A stretch of 27,688 nt of DNA from JAJNBD01 sp964471475. GTDB lineage: Bacteria; Pseudomonadota; Gammaproteobacteria; CAISUE01. The notes beneath the pieces were generated by a model. It saw nothing but the letters and a program-made list of their open reading frames with translations. It had not been told where the DNA came from and ran no database searches. This document shows, piece after piece, positions 15,900 through 23,538 of this stretch. Numbering within the stretch: the stretch's first letter is position 1; the number at the start of each line of letters is the position of its first letter. The DNA lies in assembly GCA_964471475.1 (NCBI GenBank), contig CAYYFQ010000027.1, positions 1-27,688 of the forward strand, given 5' to 3'. A program made the position numbers and the translations under genes.

Positions 15900-16188
15900 T
15901 GAAGAAAACCAAAAGCTAGCCGCTGAATATGGCATCCCCGCTTTGCGTAAAAGACGTAATCAAAAAGGTTATTATGTCTTACACTTACGTAGCGCCACTT
16001 GGTGTTTACAGTGGCTCATGGTCATCGATTTTTTATTGTTGATTACTCTATTTTATTTATTTTTTACCATTAAACCAGAAACTTATTACGCTACTTCTTT
16101 AAATGGTAAAAATACATTACTCACCGCAAGCAATAAAAACAGCGCCCAATCAATTAGCATGCAATACTCTAATACCGCCTCTTCATAA
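15889..16188 (+). CDS. icmM: Dot/Icm protein IcmM/DotJ
   Basis: A 99-residue single-span inner-membrane protein. Hydrophobic residues lie at about 43-61 (WLMVIDFLLLITLFYLFF), after a basic N-terminus with the family-typical ALRKRRNQKGYYVLHLRSATW. DotJ is a shortened relative of DotI that forms a heteromeric inner-membrane complex with it; the periplasmic part here is only about 35 residues. The start lies inside the end of icmN (11-base overlap), and icmL follows after 9 bases. Confidence 0.88.
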   Translation: MKLNEENQKLAAEYGIPALRKRRNQKGYYVLHLRSATWCLQWLMVIDFLLLITLFYLFFTIKPETYYATSLNGKNTLLTASNKNSAQSISMQYSNTASS

Positions 16189-16197
16189 GGAAATACT

Positions 16198-16890
16198 ATG
16201 GCCACTACCCCCCCTACCGCCCCTCCCGATAAAGATGTTTTGATGGTGATTAATGAACGTAATCAATTTTATCGAGACAGTTATCGCAAAGTACTTATTG
16301 CACTTAATTTGTGCTTAGTGGCTTTTATTATTTTAGTAGGCGCCATCATTTATATCATAAATAGCCCTCCTGCCCCTAAATATTTTGCTACTTATGGAGA
16401 TGGTCGCTTAGTTCCCATGATTCCATTAAATATGCCCAATGTTTCGACAGCCTCCTTGTTGGAATGGGCAAATACTGCAGTTATCGCCTTGAACACTTAT
16501 GATTTCTTTAACTATCGACAACAAATCCAAAGCGCCTCTCAATATTTTACCGACGATGGTTGGCAAGCTTATTTAAATGTGTTAAGAGCTTCTCGAAACT
16601 TGAATGCCGTGGTAGAAAAAAAATTAGTGGTATCCTCTGTCGCCACAAGAGCGCCCGTATTAATTCGCTCTGGGGTGCTAGAGGGAGTATATACGTGGGT
16701 GGTACAAATTCCAGTGCAAATCACTTATCAAAGTGCGAGTGAGTATAACCAACAAAATCAGATTGTCACCGTGATGATCAAACGTATTTCTACCCTCACT
16801 AGCCCTGATGGAATTGGCATTACTAATTATATCGGTGCTGATGCAGCGGCTGATGTTAACAATAACGTGGCTGCAGCAGCTCAAGGTTAA
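16198..16890 (+). CDS. icmL: Dot/Icm protein IcmL/DotI
   Basis: VirB8-like inner-membrane component. A cytoplasmic N-terminus with RNQFYRDSYRKVL is followed by a membrane span at about 37-56 and a periplasmic domain (PKYFATYGDGRLVPMIPL, then WANTAVIALNTYDFFNYRQQIQ and the FTDDGWQAY element) typical of DotI. Length 230 compares with 212 in L. pneumophila; the extra residues are an Ala/Asn-rich tail. ATG 16198 follows AAGGAAA. It is the last recognisable dot/icm gene here: in L. pneumophila icmK/dotH and icmE/dotG come next, but here a DsbA-like gene follows after 17 bases. Confidence 0.92.
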   Translation: MATTPPTAPPDKDVLMVINERNQFYRDSYRKVLIALNLCLVAFIILVGAIIYIINSPPAPKYFATYGDGRLVPMIPLNMPNVSTASLLEWANTAVIALNTYDFFNYRQQIQSASQYFTDDGWQAYLNVLRASRNLNAVVEKKLVVSSVATRAPVLIRSGVLEGVYTWVVQIPVQITYQSASEYNQQNQIVTVMIKRISTLTSPDGIGITNYIGADAAADVNNNVAAAAQG

Positions 16891-16907
16891 AGAATTTAAG
16901 GAATCTG

Positions 16908-17597
16908 ATGATGAAAAAATTTTATTTAAGCTTTTTATTTTGTTTTGCTTCGCTGTTTAATTTTTGTGCAAACGCAGATCAACCAGTAAATGGGCCAAAC
17001 TATAAAATCCTTACAGCCTCCCTCCCCCCTACTCTCCATGTTAATCCTAATCAAATCCTCATTTTAGATTTTTTTAGTTATGGCTGCCCTCATTGCTATC
17101 ACCTTTCTAAAGCCGTGACGCAATGGATCACACTTAATCGCGACAAAATCGCATTTGACAATCAGGATGCCACATCACATCATGCTAAAATTATTTTTCA
17201 TGGCGTGCCTATCGCTTGGAATGCATTTTGGACTTATGATCAAAAAGCCTATGAAATTGCACATTTATTAAAAAAAGAAAGCGTTTTTAATCCAATTTTA
17301 TTTGAAATTGCGCAAAATCCTTTATTAGGAATATCCAGTGATGATCAACTGCGTAGCGTTTTTCTTCATCATGGGGTGGACGAAACTACTTTCAATAAAA
17401 TATTAAGCTCTCCTGAATTGAAAAAAGCTACCGATGATGATATGGAGCTCGCCAAATATTTTAAAATCATGGAAATTCCTTGCATGATTATTATTAAAAA
17501 TAAAACCCTGTACTACGTGAGCAATCTGACTATTCATCCAATAACACCTGAGCAATTCATAGCTACGGTGGCGCAGTTGACGCAGACAAGAGTGTAG
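16908..17597 (+). CDS. exported DsbA-like thiol:disulfide oxidoreductase
   Basis: A periplasmic thioredoxin-fold protein of 229 residues. The signal peptide runs from residue 1 to about 23 (FNFCANA before DQ). The active site is C60-P-H-C63 in DFFSYGCPHCYHLSK, the same dipeptide as E. coli DsbA, followed by a helical insertion and the cis-Pro loop MEIPCMII with Pro191. Cys192 directly after the cis-Pro is unusual. It should introduce or shuffle disulfides in envelope proteins. It sits 17 bases after icmL with its own AAGGAA, so it is probably the last gene of the dot/icm operon. DsbA2 of L. pneumophila is known to be needed for Dot/Icm assembly, so a dedicated role is plausible but inferred. 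A general-purpose DsbA is the alternative. Confidence 0.88.
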   Translation: MMKKFYLSFLFCFASLFNFCANADQPVNGPNYKILTASLPPTLHVNPNQILILDFFSYGCPHCYHLSKAVTQWITLNRDKIAFDNQDATSHHAKIIFHGVPIAWNAFWTYDQKAYEIAHLLKKESVFNPILFEIAQNPLLGISSDDQLRSVFLHHGVDETTFNKILSSPELKKATDDDMELAKYFKIMEIPCMIIIKNKTLYYVSNLTIHPITPEQFIATVAQLTQTRV

Positions 17598-17609
17598 AAT
17601 AAGTATTTG

Positions 17610-17878
17610 TGTCATGCCAGCGCAGGCTCATAAGCGTCAACTTAAGCTAAAAACCACTGTCATGCCAGCGCAGGCTGGCATCCAGACAAATAAGCATCTT
17701 GAGAAGTAAAAATAAAGTGCATTTAACTTTGTAAACTAAAATTTTCGTCGCTTGCATTGCCTACAAACATGCTTGACTGGATGCCAGCCTGCGCTGGCAT
17801 GACAATAATTCTTAGCATGTGCTCCTTAAATTGACGCTTATGAGCGTAGGCTGGCATGACAACCGCTTAAGTTGACGC
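17610..17878. repeat. inverted cluster of dispersed repeats filling the dsbA-prlC gap
   Basis: This covers most of the 349 non-coding bases between dsbA and prlC. Arms 17658-17685 and 17777-17804 are perfect 28-base inverted copies, each itself a small hairpin (TGCCAGC GCAG GCTGGCA). A partial copy of the same unit lies outside on each side (17610-17628; inverted at 17843-17861). A second word, GCGTCAACTTAAGC, is at 17634-17647, inverted at 17865-17878, with a variant at 17824-17837. The whole is a roughly symmetric inverted block with a 91-base centre. Both words recur at 22985-23052, so this is a genome-dispersed family. Confidence 0.75.
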
Positions 17879-17946
17879 CTATGAGGCTTTGCTGATATAA
17901 CAGTCGGTTTTAGAAAGGGACAAAACTAAGGATTGAACATACTACA

Positions 17947-19962
17947 ATGAACTTAAACTTTGACTTAAAACAACTACCTCACTTTCCTGAAAAATTACAT
18001 ACTTTACTCAAAGATCAACAAAAGGTGTTGGAAGAGTTTTTGGCAAAAACGCCTACGCCTACTTACGCTCAATTAGTTCCTTTACTAGAGGCACACTCCA
18101 ACGCATTACATATTTTATGGTCGCCGATTTCACATCTACATTCTGTCGTAAATTCTGAGGATTTACGACACTGTTATGAAAAATGCTTACCGTTTTTAAG
18201 CGAACATTCCACGTGGCTTAGTCATTATTATCCTTTGTTTCATGCGTTTGAAGTGATTTCTACTTCTAACAATTTCTCAAGCTTAGCAAGTGCCCAACAA
18301 AAATTTGTCAACGATAGTTTGCGAGATTTTAAATTGGCTGGCGTTCATCTTCCAGAAGAAGAAAAAAACCGTTTTGCTAAAATTAATTTAGAGCTGAGTG
18401 AAACCACCAATTTATTTGAGCAAAATCTCTTAGATGCTACCGATGCTTGGGAGCTTCACATTTCAGATAAAACAGCTTTATCCGGCTTACCTGAAAACGC
18501 TTTGCAATTGTTAGCTTCTCAAGCACAAGCAAAAAATTTGACGGGCTATTTACTTACTTTGCAAGCCCCTGCTTACTTAGCCGTCATCACCTATGCGGAT
18601 GATCGCCAATTAAGAAAAACGATTTATGAGGCTTTTGTGACCCGTGCTTGCGACATAGGACCTTATGCTGGAAAATTCGATAACGGCCCTATCATGCTTC
18701 AGTTGCTCACTTTACGGAATGAAGAAGCACACCTTTTAGGGTTTAAAAATTATGCTGAATACGCCCTCCAAACTCGTATGGCGCAAACTCCAGAGGAAGT
18801 GAATCAATTTCTAGAAAAATTAATTAAGCTTGCCAAGCCGTTTGCTGAAAAAGAATTCGCCTTATTATGCGCATTTGCTAAGGAAAAATTTCACATAGAA
18901 GCCGTTGAACCTTGGGATATGCCGTATCTGAGTGAAAAATTAAAAACCGAACAATTAAACCTTGATGATGAGCAGCTGCGCCCTTATTTTCCTCTCTCAG
19001 TGGTCTTAAAGGCTCTTTTCCATATTAATGAAAAATTGTTTGGCACTTTTTTTGTCAAAGCACCTGAGTTACCAAAATGGCATAAAGATGTGGAAGCGTA
19101 TGCTATTTTAGACAAAAATAAACACAACGTAGCTTATTTTTATTTGGATCTTTATGCACGCACAAAAAAACGGGGAGGAGCTTGGATGGATGATGCACAA
19201 GATTTTTGGTGTGATCCCTCTTCTAGCCAACAATTGCCGATTGCTTATTTAACATGCAATTTTTCTCCTCCTCAAAACAATCATGATACTTTACTCACAC
19301 ATGATGAGGTGATCACTTTGTTTCATGAGTTTGGTCATGGCTTACAACATATGATGACACGCATCCCCGTATTAGGATTGACAGGAATTCATGGGGTAGA
19401 GTGGGATGCGGTTGAGCTCCCAAGTCAATTGATGGAAAACTGGTGTTGGGATGCTGAATGTTTAAAATTTTTAAGTGCGCACTATCAAACGCAGGAAAGT
19501 TTACCACCAATATTGTTAAAACAATTACTGGCAAGCAAAAATTTCTTATCGGGCCTCTTTTTAGTGCGTCAATTAGAGATGGCACTTTTTGACTTGCGAC
19601 TATATTGGCATTTTGATCCTAAAAAAGGCTATCAACAAATCCAACAAACGCTTGATCAAGTACGACAAGAAGTGGCTGTTACACCTATTAGCCCGTTGAA
19701 CCGTTTTCAACATAGCTTCAGTCATATTTTTGCAGGGGGCTATGCCGCTGGATATTACAGCTATCTCTGGGCGGAAGTCTTAGCACAAGATGCCTTTGCT
19801 TATTTCGAAGAAGAAGGTTTATTATCGCCAAAAGCTGGTGAACATTATCTTTGCACCTTACTTTCTCAAGGCGCTTCCAAAAGCGCCGCAGAGCTATTTC
19901 GTGAATTTCGAGGTCGCGCCCCTATCATTGAGCCGTTATTGCGAAGTTATGGGTTAGATTAG
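17947..19962 (+). CDS. prlC: oligopeptidase A (M3 family metallopeptidase)
   Basis: Cytoplasmic zinc endopeptidase that degrades short peptides, including cleaved signal peptides. The 671-residue protein matches E. coli OpdA/PrlC (680) along its length. The zinc site is H460-E-F-G-H464 with the third ligand Glu490 in WDAVELPSQLMENW, preceded by the helix ThrHisAspGluVal. The C-terminal FSHIFAGGYAAGYYSYLWAEVLAQDAF is the substrate-binding His/Tyr region of M3 enzymes. No signal peptide. It stands alone after the repeat block and is convergent with the next gene. Confidence 0.96.
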   Translation: MNLNFDLKQLPHFPEKLHTLLKDQQKVLEEFLAKTPTPTYAQLVPLLEAHSNALHILWSPISHLHSVVNSEDLRHCYEKCLPFLSEHSTWLSHYYPLFHAFEVISTSNNFSSLASAQQKFVNDSLRDFKLAGVHLPEEEKNRFAKINLELSETTNLFEQNLLDATDAWELHISDKTALSGLPENALQLLASQAQAKNLTGYLLTLQAPAYLAVITYADDRQLRKTIYEAFVTRACDIGPYAGKFDNGPIMLQLLTLRNEEAHLLGFKNYAEYALQTRMAQTPEEVNQFLEKLIKLAKPFAEKEFALLCAFAKEKFHIEAVEPWDMPYLSEKLKTEQLNLDDEQLRPYFPLSVVLKALFHINEKLFGTFFVKAPELPKWHKDVEAYAILDKNKHNVAYFYLDLYARTKKRGGAWMDDAQDFWCDPSSSQQLPIAYLTCNFSPPQNNHDTLLTHDEVITLFHEFGHGLQHMMTRIPVLGLTGIHGVEWDAVELPSQLMENWCWDAECLKFLSAHYQTQESLPPILLKQLLASKNFLSGLFLVRQLEMALFDLRLYWHFDPKKGYQQIQQTLDQVRQEVAVTPISPLNRFQHSFSHIFAGGYAAGYYSYLWAEVLAQDAFAYFEEEGLLSPKAGEHYLCTLLSQGASKSAAELFREFRGRAPIIEPLLRSYGLD

Positions 19963-20069
19963 GGCGCGTTGACAATCCTAACTAAACGCCAAACCAGCAG
20001 AGTGTCGCCGCTGGCGTGGGGTACATATTAATTTATTGGCCAGTTCTTTGACAAAGGCTAACTATACGT

Positions 20070-21884
20070 TTACAGTGCTAGACGACTACTAGGCCCACCA
20101 GATCCAACTGTGGGCTGAACACTGACTACTTCGCTAGCATTAGAGGAAAAATGTGCAGGATCTAAGCGATGCTCTAAGCCAAGTCCACCACCATTATCAT
20201 AAGGTAAACCAGGTGGTGGACACAGCAAAGAAGAAGATGCGGAGCTTGTAGAAGCACTACTAGAGTCCCGTCGTCCTTCCAACGTGTCTCTCGAAGATTG
20301 TACCTCTCGCAAAGAAGCGGCATATTTCACTGTAGTATCCTCTTTAGCAAGTGTAGCATGATGTTTTTTAAGGCTACGTTGAATCCAATCGATAATGGCT
20401 GCACTATTTCCAAGCGCGGTATTTGCACCATAGGTAGAGCCTTGCAATACCGCAAACCATGTGCTTTTTTTTATGGCTTCAAAAGAAGAAGTTTCAATCA
20501 AATCAAGCGTCTGTTGATATTCAGAAAAACTATCAAATAATCCATCCCCCAGCACACATGCCGTAGCAATAATACCCACTACCCACAACCAAAACCTTTC
20601 ATTGCATTGCCTAACCCCTGCTTCATTTTCTGCAGATCGTTGGTTAATAGCACCACGTGAATAGACACAGTAATCATCAATTTTGCGCGCCAATAGTTCA
20701 ATAGGGTTACATGGCTCATCACCCACTGGTTTACAAAGAAAAGTATAAATAACGTAGTCTAGTCCCACTGAAATGAGTGCTGAAGGCAGCGCAATAACGA
20801 GAGCGGCCCAAGAAGGCATTTTTTTAGAAAGCGCATTATAAGCCGCATAACCTTCTACCATTCCCAGTGCAATCATTTTTGTCCATGCCAATCCAAGACA
20901 AAAAGCGTAAGCTCCTTTTTCCCATATCCTTCTTGTTCTTTTTTTTCTTTCTGACTTCGTCTCACTTGGTCCTAGTAATGGTTCCGCAGCACTAGAATCA
21001 TGCGCGAAATCTGTATCCTGAAGGATCGCGGCTTTTCCACCAATTGCTTGAATTTTTTTCCACCAAAAATCTTTTAGCAATGGTAGACCATCTTCAATGA
21101 GTTGTTTCAAAAAAGCAAACACTCGGCTCACCGTAGATAAACGCCATCGTAATGCCGCATTTAACCACCAAAAATAATCTGCATATTTCTCAGCTGCCGT
21201 TAACATCAACGCTTCAAATTGAGAACCTATCGTATTTTGTGTAGTTCCTGCATCGATACCAAGTAAAATAAAAACAAGTAAACCATAACAAATGGCTTTT
21301 GTTTTATTAATATTTTTCAATATATTTTTAAATTTTTCCCATAAAGATTTTTCGGAGGGCAAGTATGAGAGGTCTCTAAGTAATATTTGCTCGGCGGGAG
21401 TCTCGACATTTTCTAAAACGAGTTGACCCTTGTTTTGACGCATTACAAAGGTTTTTGAAATTTTTTTTATTGGTTGTTCTGCCGCAGCAGGCACCGAACA
21501 TTCTATAGTATATGTATTATTCTCTTCATCATCGTCAATGCTATCTTCCTCTTGAGCTTTAGCTTTTAATGCTTTAACTTTAATGAGTTCTAAAGACAAG
21601 CTTACGGCACCGAGTGCTACGGAACCCAGCAAAACAGCAGGCGTTATGCCTCCTACCCACCCGGCCAACGTCATGACCACCGCTAATTCGCCAGGAATGG
21701 CTTCAGTCATCAGTGCGCCGCCATAGGTAAATATTTTTTCAGCCCCCCATCCAACTCCTTTGATGACGCCTTCTCCTACAATTTTTCCGACGGCAGCAAT
21801 TTCACCACAACACATAGCGGCAGTTTGGTAACAACTTTTAAAGCCACTAAGGCAACCAGAGAAAAATCCCATTGTTTTACTCAC
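20070..21884 (-). CDS. unknown 604-residue multi-spanning protein, possible Dot/Icm effector
   Basis: Not recognised. Hydrophobic stretches lie at about 66-100, 197-214, 325-347, 357-385 and 431-450, separated by charged, hydrophilic loops. An acidic patch (EEDSIDDDEEN) is at 112-122 and a basic one (KSERKKRTRR) at 310-319. The N-terminus is rich in Gly and Cys with no classical signal peptide. The last 75 residues are low complexity: a Ser-rich run at 541-552, then Pro/Gly-rich sequence, ending SSRLAL. A large membrane protein without family signatures, ending in a flexible tail with small polar residues and a hydrophobic terminus, beside dot/icm genes, fits a translocated effector. There is no Glu-rich E-block near the end, so the case is only suggestive. 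Convergent with prlC; divergent orientation is not involved on its 5' side because comF runs the same way. Confidence 0.6.
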   Translation of the reverse strand: MSKTMGFFSGCLSGFKSCYQTAAMCCGEIAAVGKIVGEGVIKGVGWGAEKIFTYGGALMTEAIPGELAVVMTLAGWVGGITPAVLLGSVALGAVSLSLELIKVKALKAKAQEEDSIDDDEENNTYTIECSVPAAAEQPIKKISKTFVMRQNKGQLVLENVETPAEQILLRDLSYLPSEKSLWEKFKNILKNINKTKAICYGLLVFILLGIDAGTTQNTIGSQFEALMLTAAEKYADYFWWLNAALRWRLSTVSRVFAFLKQLIEDGLPLLKDFWWKKIQAIGGKAAILQDTDFAHDSSAAEPLLGPSETKSERKKRTRRIWEKGAYAFCLGLAWTKMIALGMVEGYAAYNALSKKMPSWAALVIALPSALISVGLDYVIYTFLCKPVGDEPCNPIELLARKIDDYCVYSRGAINQRSAENEAGVRQCNERFWLWVVGIIATACVLGDGLFDSFSEYQQTLDLIETSSFEAIKKSTWFAVLQGSTYGANTALGNSAAIIDWIQRSLKKHHATLAKEDTTVKYAASLREVQSSRDTLEGRRDSSSASTSSASSSLLCPPPGLPYDNGGGLGLEHRLDPAHFSSNASEVVSVQPTVGSGGPSSRLAL

Positions 21885-21988
21885 TTTTAATTAAGTTGAA
21901 CATTTTAAAAATTAAAGGACAAATCAGCTTATTGTAGCAACTATAAGCTTAAAATTTCCTTAGCTTTTTTAGGTTTGGCGCGCAGTTC

Positions 21989-22144
21989 CTCTGCACTGGA
22001 CAAAAATTTAAAAGCTACTTGAAAAAGCTTGTTAAAAACGCTGTCGCCCCGCGATTTATTCGCGGGGCCCAAGGTTTCAACTTTTTGGATCCCGCGAACA
22101 AGTCGCGGGATGACAGCTTCAGAGATTTTTTGTCCAGTGCAGAG
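21989..22144. mobile_element. 156-base MITE with 18-bp TIRs and 9-bp target duplication
   Basis: The terminal inverted repeats begin CTCTGCACTGGACAAAAA (21989-22006) and match the reverse complement of 22127-22144 exactly over 18 bases. The direct repeat GCGCAGTTC flanks it at 21980-21988 and 22145-22153, as expected of a transposase making 9-base staggered cuts. It has no coding capacity for a transposase. Inside are two GC hairpins (CCCCGCG/CGCGGGG near 22049-22069; TCCCGCG/CGCGGGA near 22090-22110). It is inserted in the final codons of comF and supplies that gene's present stop. Confidence 0.88.
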
Positions 22145-22859
22145 GCGCAGTTCTCGCTATCGCTAATATACTCACTTTTTTTACACCCGCATTCTTTAAA
22201 AACTTGGCAATTTCATTCGCCGTACTGCCGGTGGTTATCACGTCATCCACAATTCCAACATGATGGACTGGGATATTTTTTTTTAATCCAAAAGAATTTT
22301 TTACATTTAGAAGACGTGTACGGTAGTCTTGTTGTGCCTGAGGCACCGTTGGCTTTGTCTTAATTAGTGTAAATTTATCTAATGGAATTAGCAAAAACTT
22401 TGCCAAACATTTTGCGATTTCCAAAGATTGATTGAATCCTCTCTCTCGCAAGCGATTTTTATAAAGCGGAACCGGAAGAAGTAATTCAGGTAATACTTGT
22501 TGTGGCATAGCTCGCCAATGCCGTACAAACAAATAAGCTAATATATTGGCGACTTTTAACTTCCCCGAAAATTTTAGTTGGCTCACTAAGGTTTGAATAG
22601 AATCTATGTAAATAAAGGGCGTAACGATGGCATCATAAACTGGAGGAGAAAGCAAACAGCGCCCGCATATCGCTGATATGTCCATTGGCACCGCACAAGA
22701 TGGACAACAATGCTTTTGCCAAGGCAATGACGCATAACATGCTTCGCAAATCCCTTCAGAGGCTTCCAGAATTTTACAAAGCAAGCAATAATTCGGCAAC
22801 CAACATTGTGCCTGCTGAGACAGAAAGAGACAAAAAATTTTTCCAACAAAATATTTCAT
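22119..22859 (-). CDS. comF: ComF family protein (phosphoribosyltransferase fold), 3' end altered by a MITE
   Basis: ComF/GntX-type protein of 246 residues, linked to DNA uptake in competent bacteria. The N-terminus has paired zinc-type cysteines (CLLC, CEAC, CPSC, CGRC at about 24-70). The C-terminal half is a type I phosphoribosyltransferase fold with the PRPP-loop motif VGIVDDVITTGSTANEIA. The last codons read IARTAPLHWTKNL, of which PLHWTKNL comes from the inserted element. Removing the element and one copy of the 9-base duplication gives IARTARQT and a TAA stop, so only three native residues were replaced by eight; activity is probably kept. The gene lies 219 bases after ssb on the same strand. 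Confidence 0.9.
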   Translation of the reverse strand: MKYFVGKIFCLFLSQQAQCWLPNYCLLCKILEASEGICEACYASLPWQKHCCPSCAVPMDISAICGRCLLSPPVYDAIVTPFIYIDSIQTLVSQLKFSGKLKVANILAYLFVRHWRAMPQQVLPELLLPVPLYKNRLRERGFNQSLEIAKCLAKFLLIPLDKFTLIKTKPTVPQAQQDYRTRLLNVKNSFGLKKNIPVHHVGIVDDVITTGSTANEIAKFLKNAGVKKVSILAIARTAPLHWTKNL

Positions 22860-22984
22860 AGAAGGCGCCCTTATGTTAAGAAAAGCATAAGGGCCACTAT
22901 AAAACGAAAAGAATACGGGTGATTATTTTTAGCTCAAAAAGTCTTAGTTTTTTACGATTGCAGGGTCCAAACTCACATTGGCTT

Positions 22985-23052
22985 TGTCATGCCAGCCATT
23001 GCCATGTGCGTCAACTTAAGCAAGCTGTCACACCAGCCTATGCTGGTATGAC
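22985..23052. repeat. copy of the dispersed TGTCATGCCAGC / GCGTCAACTTAAGC repeat
   Basis: In the gap between ssb and comF, TGTCATGCCAGC (22985-22996) and GCGTCAACTTAAGC (23008-23021) are exact copies of words in the 17610-17878 block. They are followed by a hairpin with arms 23027-23037 and 23042-23052 (GCTGGTATGAC on the right, one mismatch). Hairpin and spacer alternate in the same order as in the larger block. Confidence 0.7.
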
Positions 23053-23078
23053 CGCTGCTTTTTAGGATAACATCTAAG

Positions 23079-23528
23079 TTAAAACGGAATATCGTCATCA
23101 AATGCAGGAGGTGTGGAAGGCGCTTCATGAGAGGTAGAAGACGCTTCTGACGAAGCAGCAGAAGAGCGAGGTGCATATTCACCGCCGCCAGATTTACTGT
23201 CTAACATTTGCATTTCGTTTGCAACAATTTCAGTCGTGTAACGATCTTGACCATTTTTATCTTGCCATTTACGAGTGCGTAACGCTCCTTCCACATAAAC
23301 TCGTGAACCCTTTTTCAAGTATTCACCCGCAATTTCTGCTAAACGATTAAAGAAGACAATACGATGCCATTCGGTACGCTCTTGATTTTCACCCGTCTGC
23401 TTATCTTTCCACATCTCGCTAGTTGCCACACTGATGGTAGTCACTGCTCCTCCACTGGGCATATATCGTACTTCCGGATCATTACCTAAGTTACCAATAA
23501 TAATTACTTTATTAATACCACGCGCCAT
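23079..23528 (-). CDS. ssb: single-stranded DNA-binding protein
   Basis: Essential SSB of 149 residues. The OB fold begins MARGINKVIIIGNLGNDPEVRYMPSG, with the DNA-contacting aromatic WKDKQTGENQERTEWHRIVFF and the YVEGALRTRKWQDKNGQDRYTTEIV segment. After residue 112 there is a Ser/Ala/Pro-rich flexible linker, then the acidic tip DDDIPF, which binds partner repair and replication proteins. AAGGAA precedes ATG 23528. It follows the MFS gene after 10 bases and may share its transcript. Confidence 0.97.
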   Translation of the reverse strand: MARGINKVIIIGNLGNDPEVRYMPSGGAVTTISVATSEMWKDKQTGENQERTEWHRIVFFNRLAEIAGEYLKKGSRVYVEGALRTRKWQDKNGQDRYTTEIVANEMQMLDSKSGGGEYAPRSSAASSEASSTSHEAPSTPPAFDDDIPF

Positions 23529-23538
23529 AAAAAATTCC

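Noticed and set aside
17610..17878. CRISPR array
   Set aside because: The repeated words are few, in both orientations, irregularly spaced and form hairpins; there are no uniform direct repeats with unique spacers and no cas genes.
21885..21979. PmrA-type (TTAA repeat) site upstream of the 604-residue protein
   Set aside because: Several TTAA-like words occur, but the region is AT-rich and none has the tandem spacing clearly enough to claim regulation.
22019..22363. A 114-codon plus-strand frame across the MITE and comF end
   Set aside because: It runs antisense through comF and the MITE hairpins; its product is of no known kind and it depends on the inserted element.
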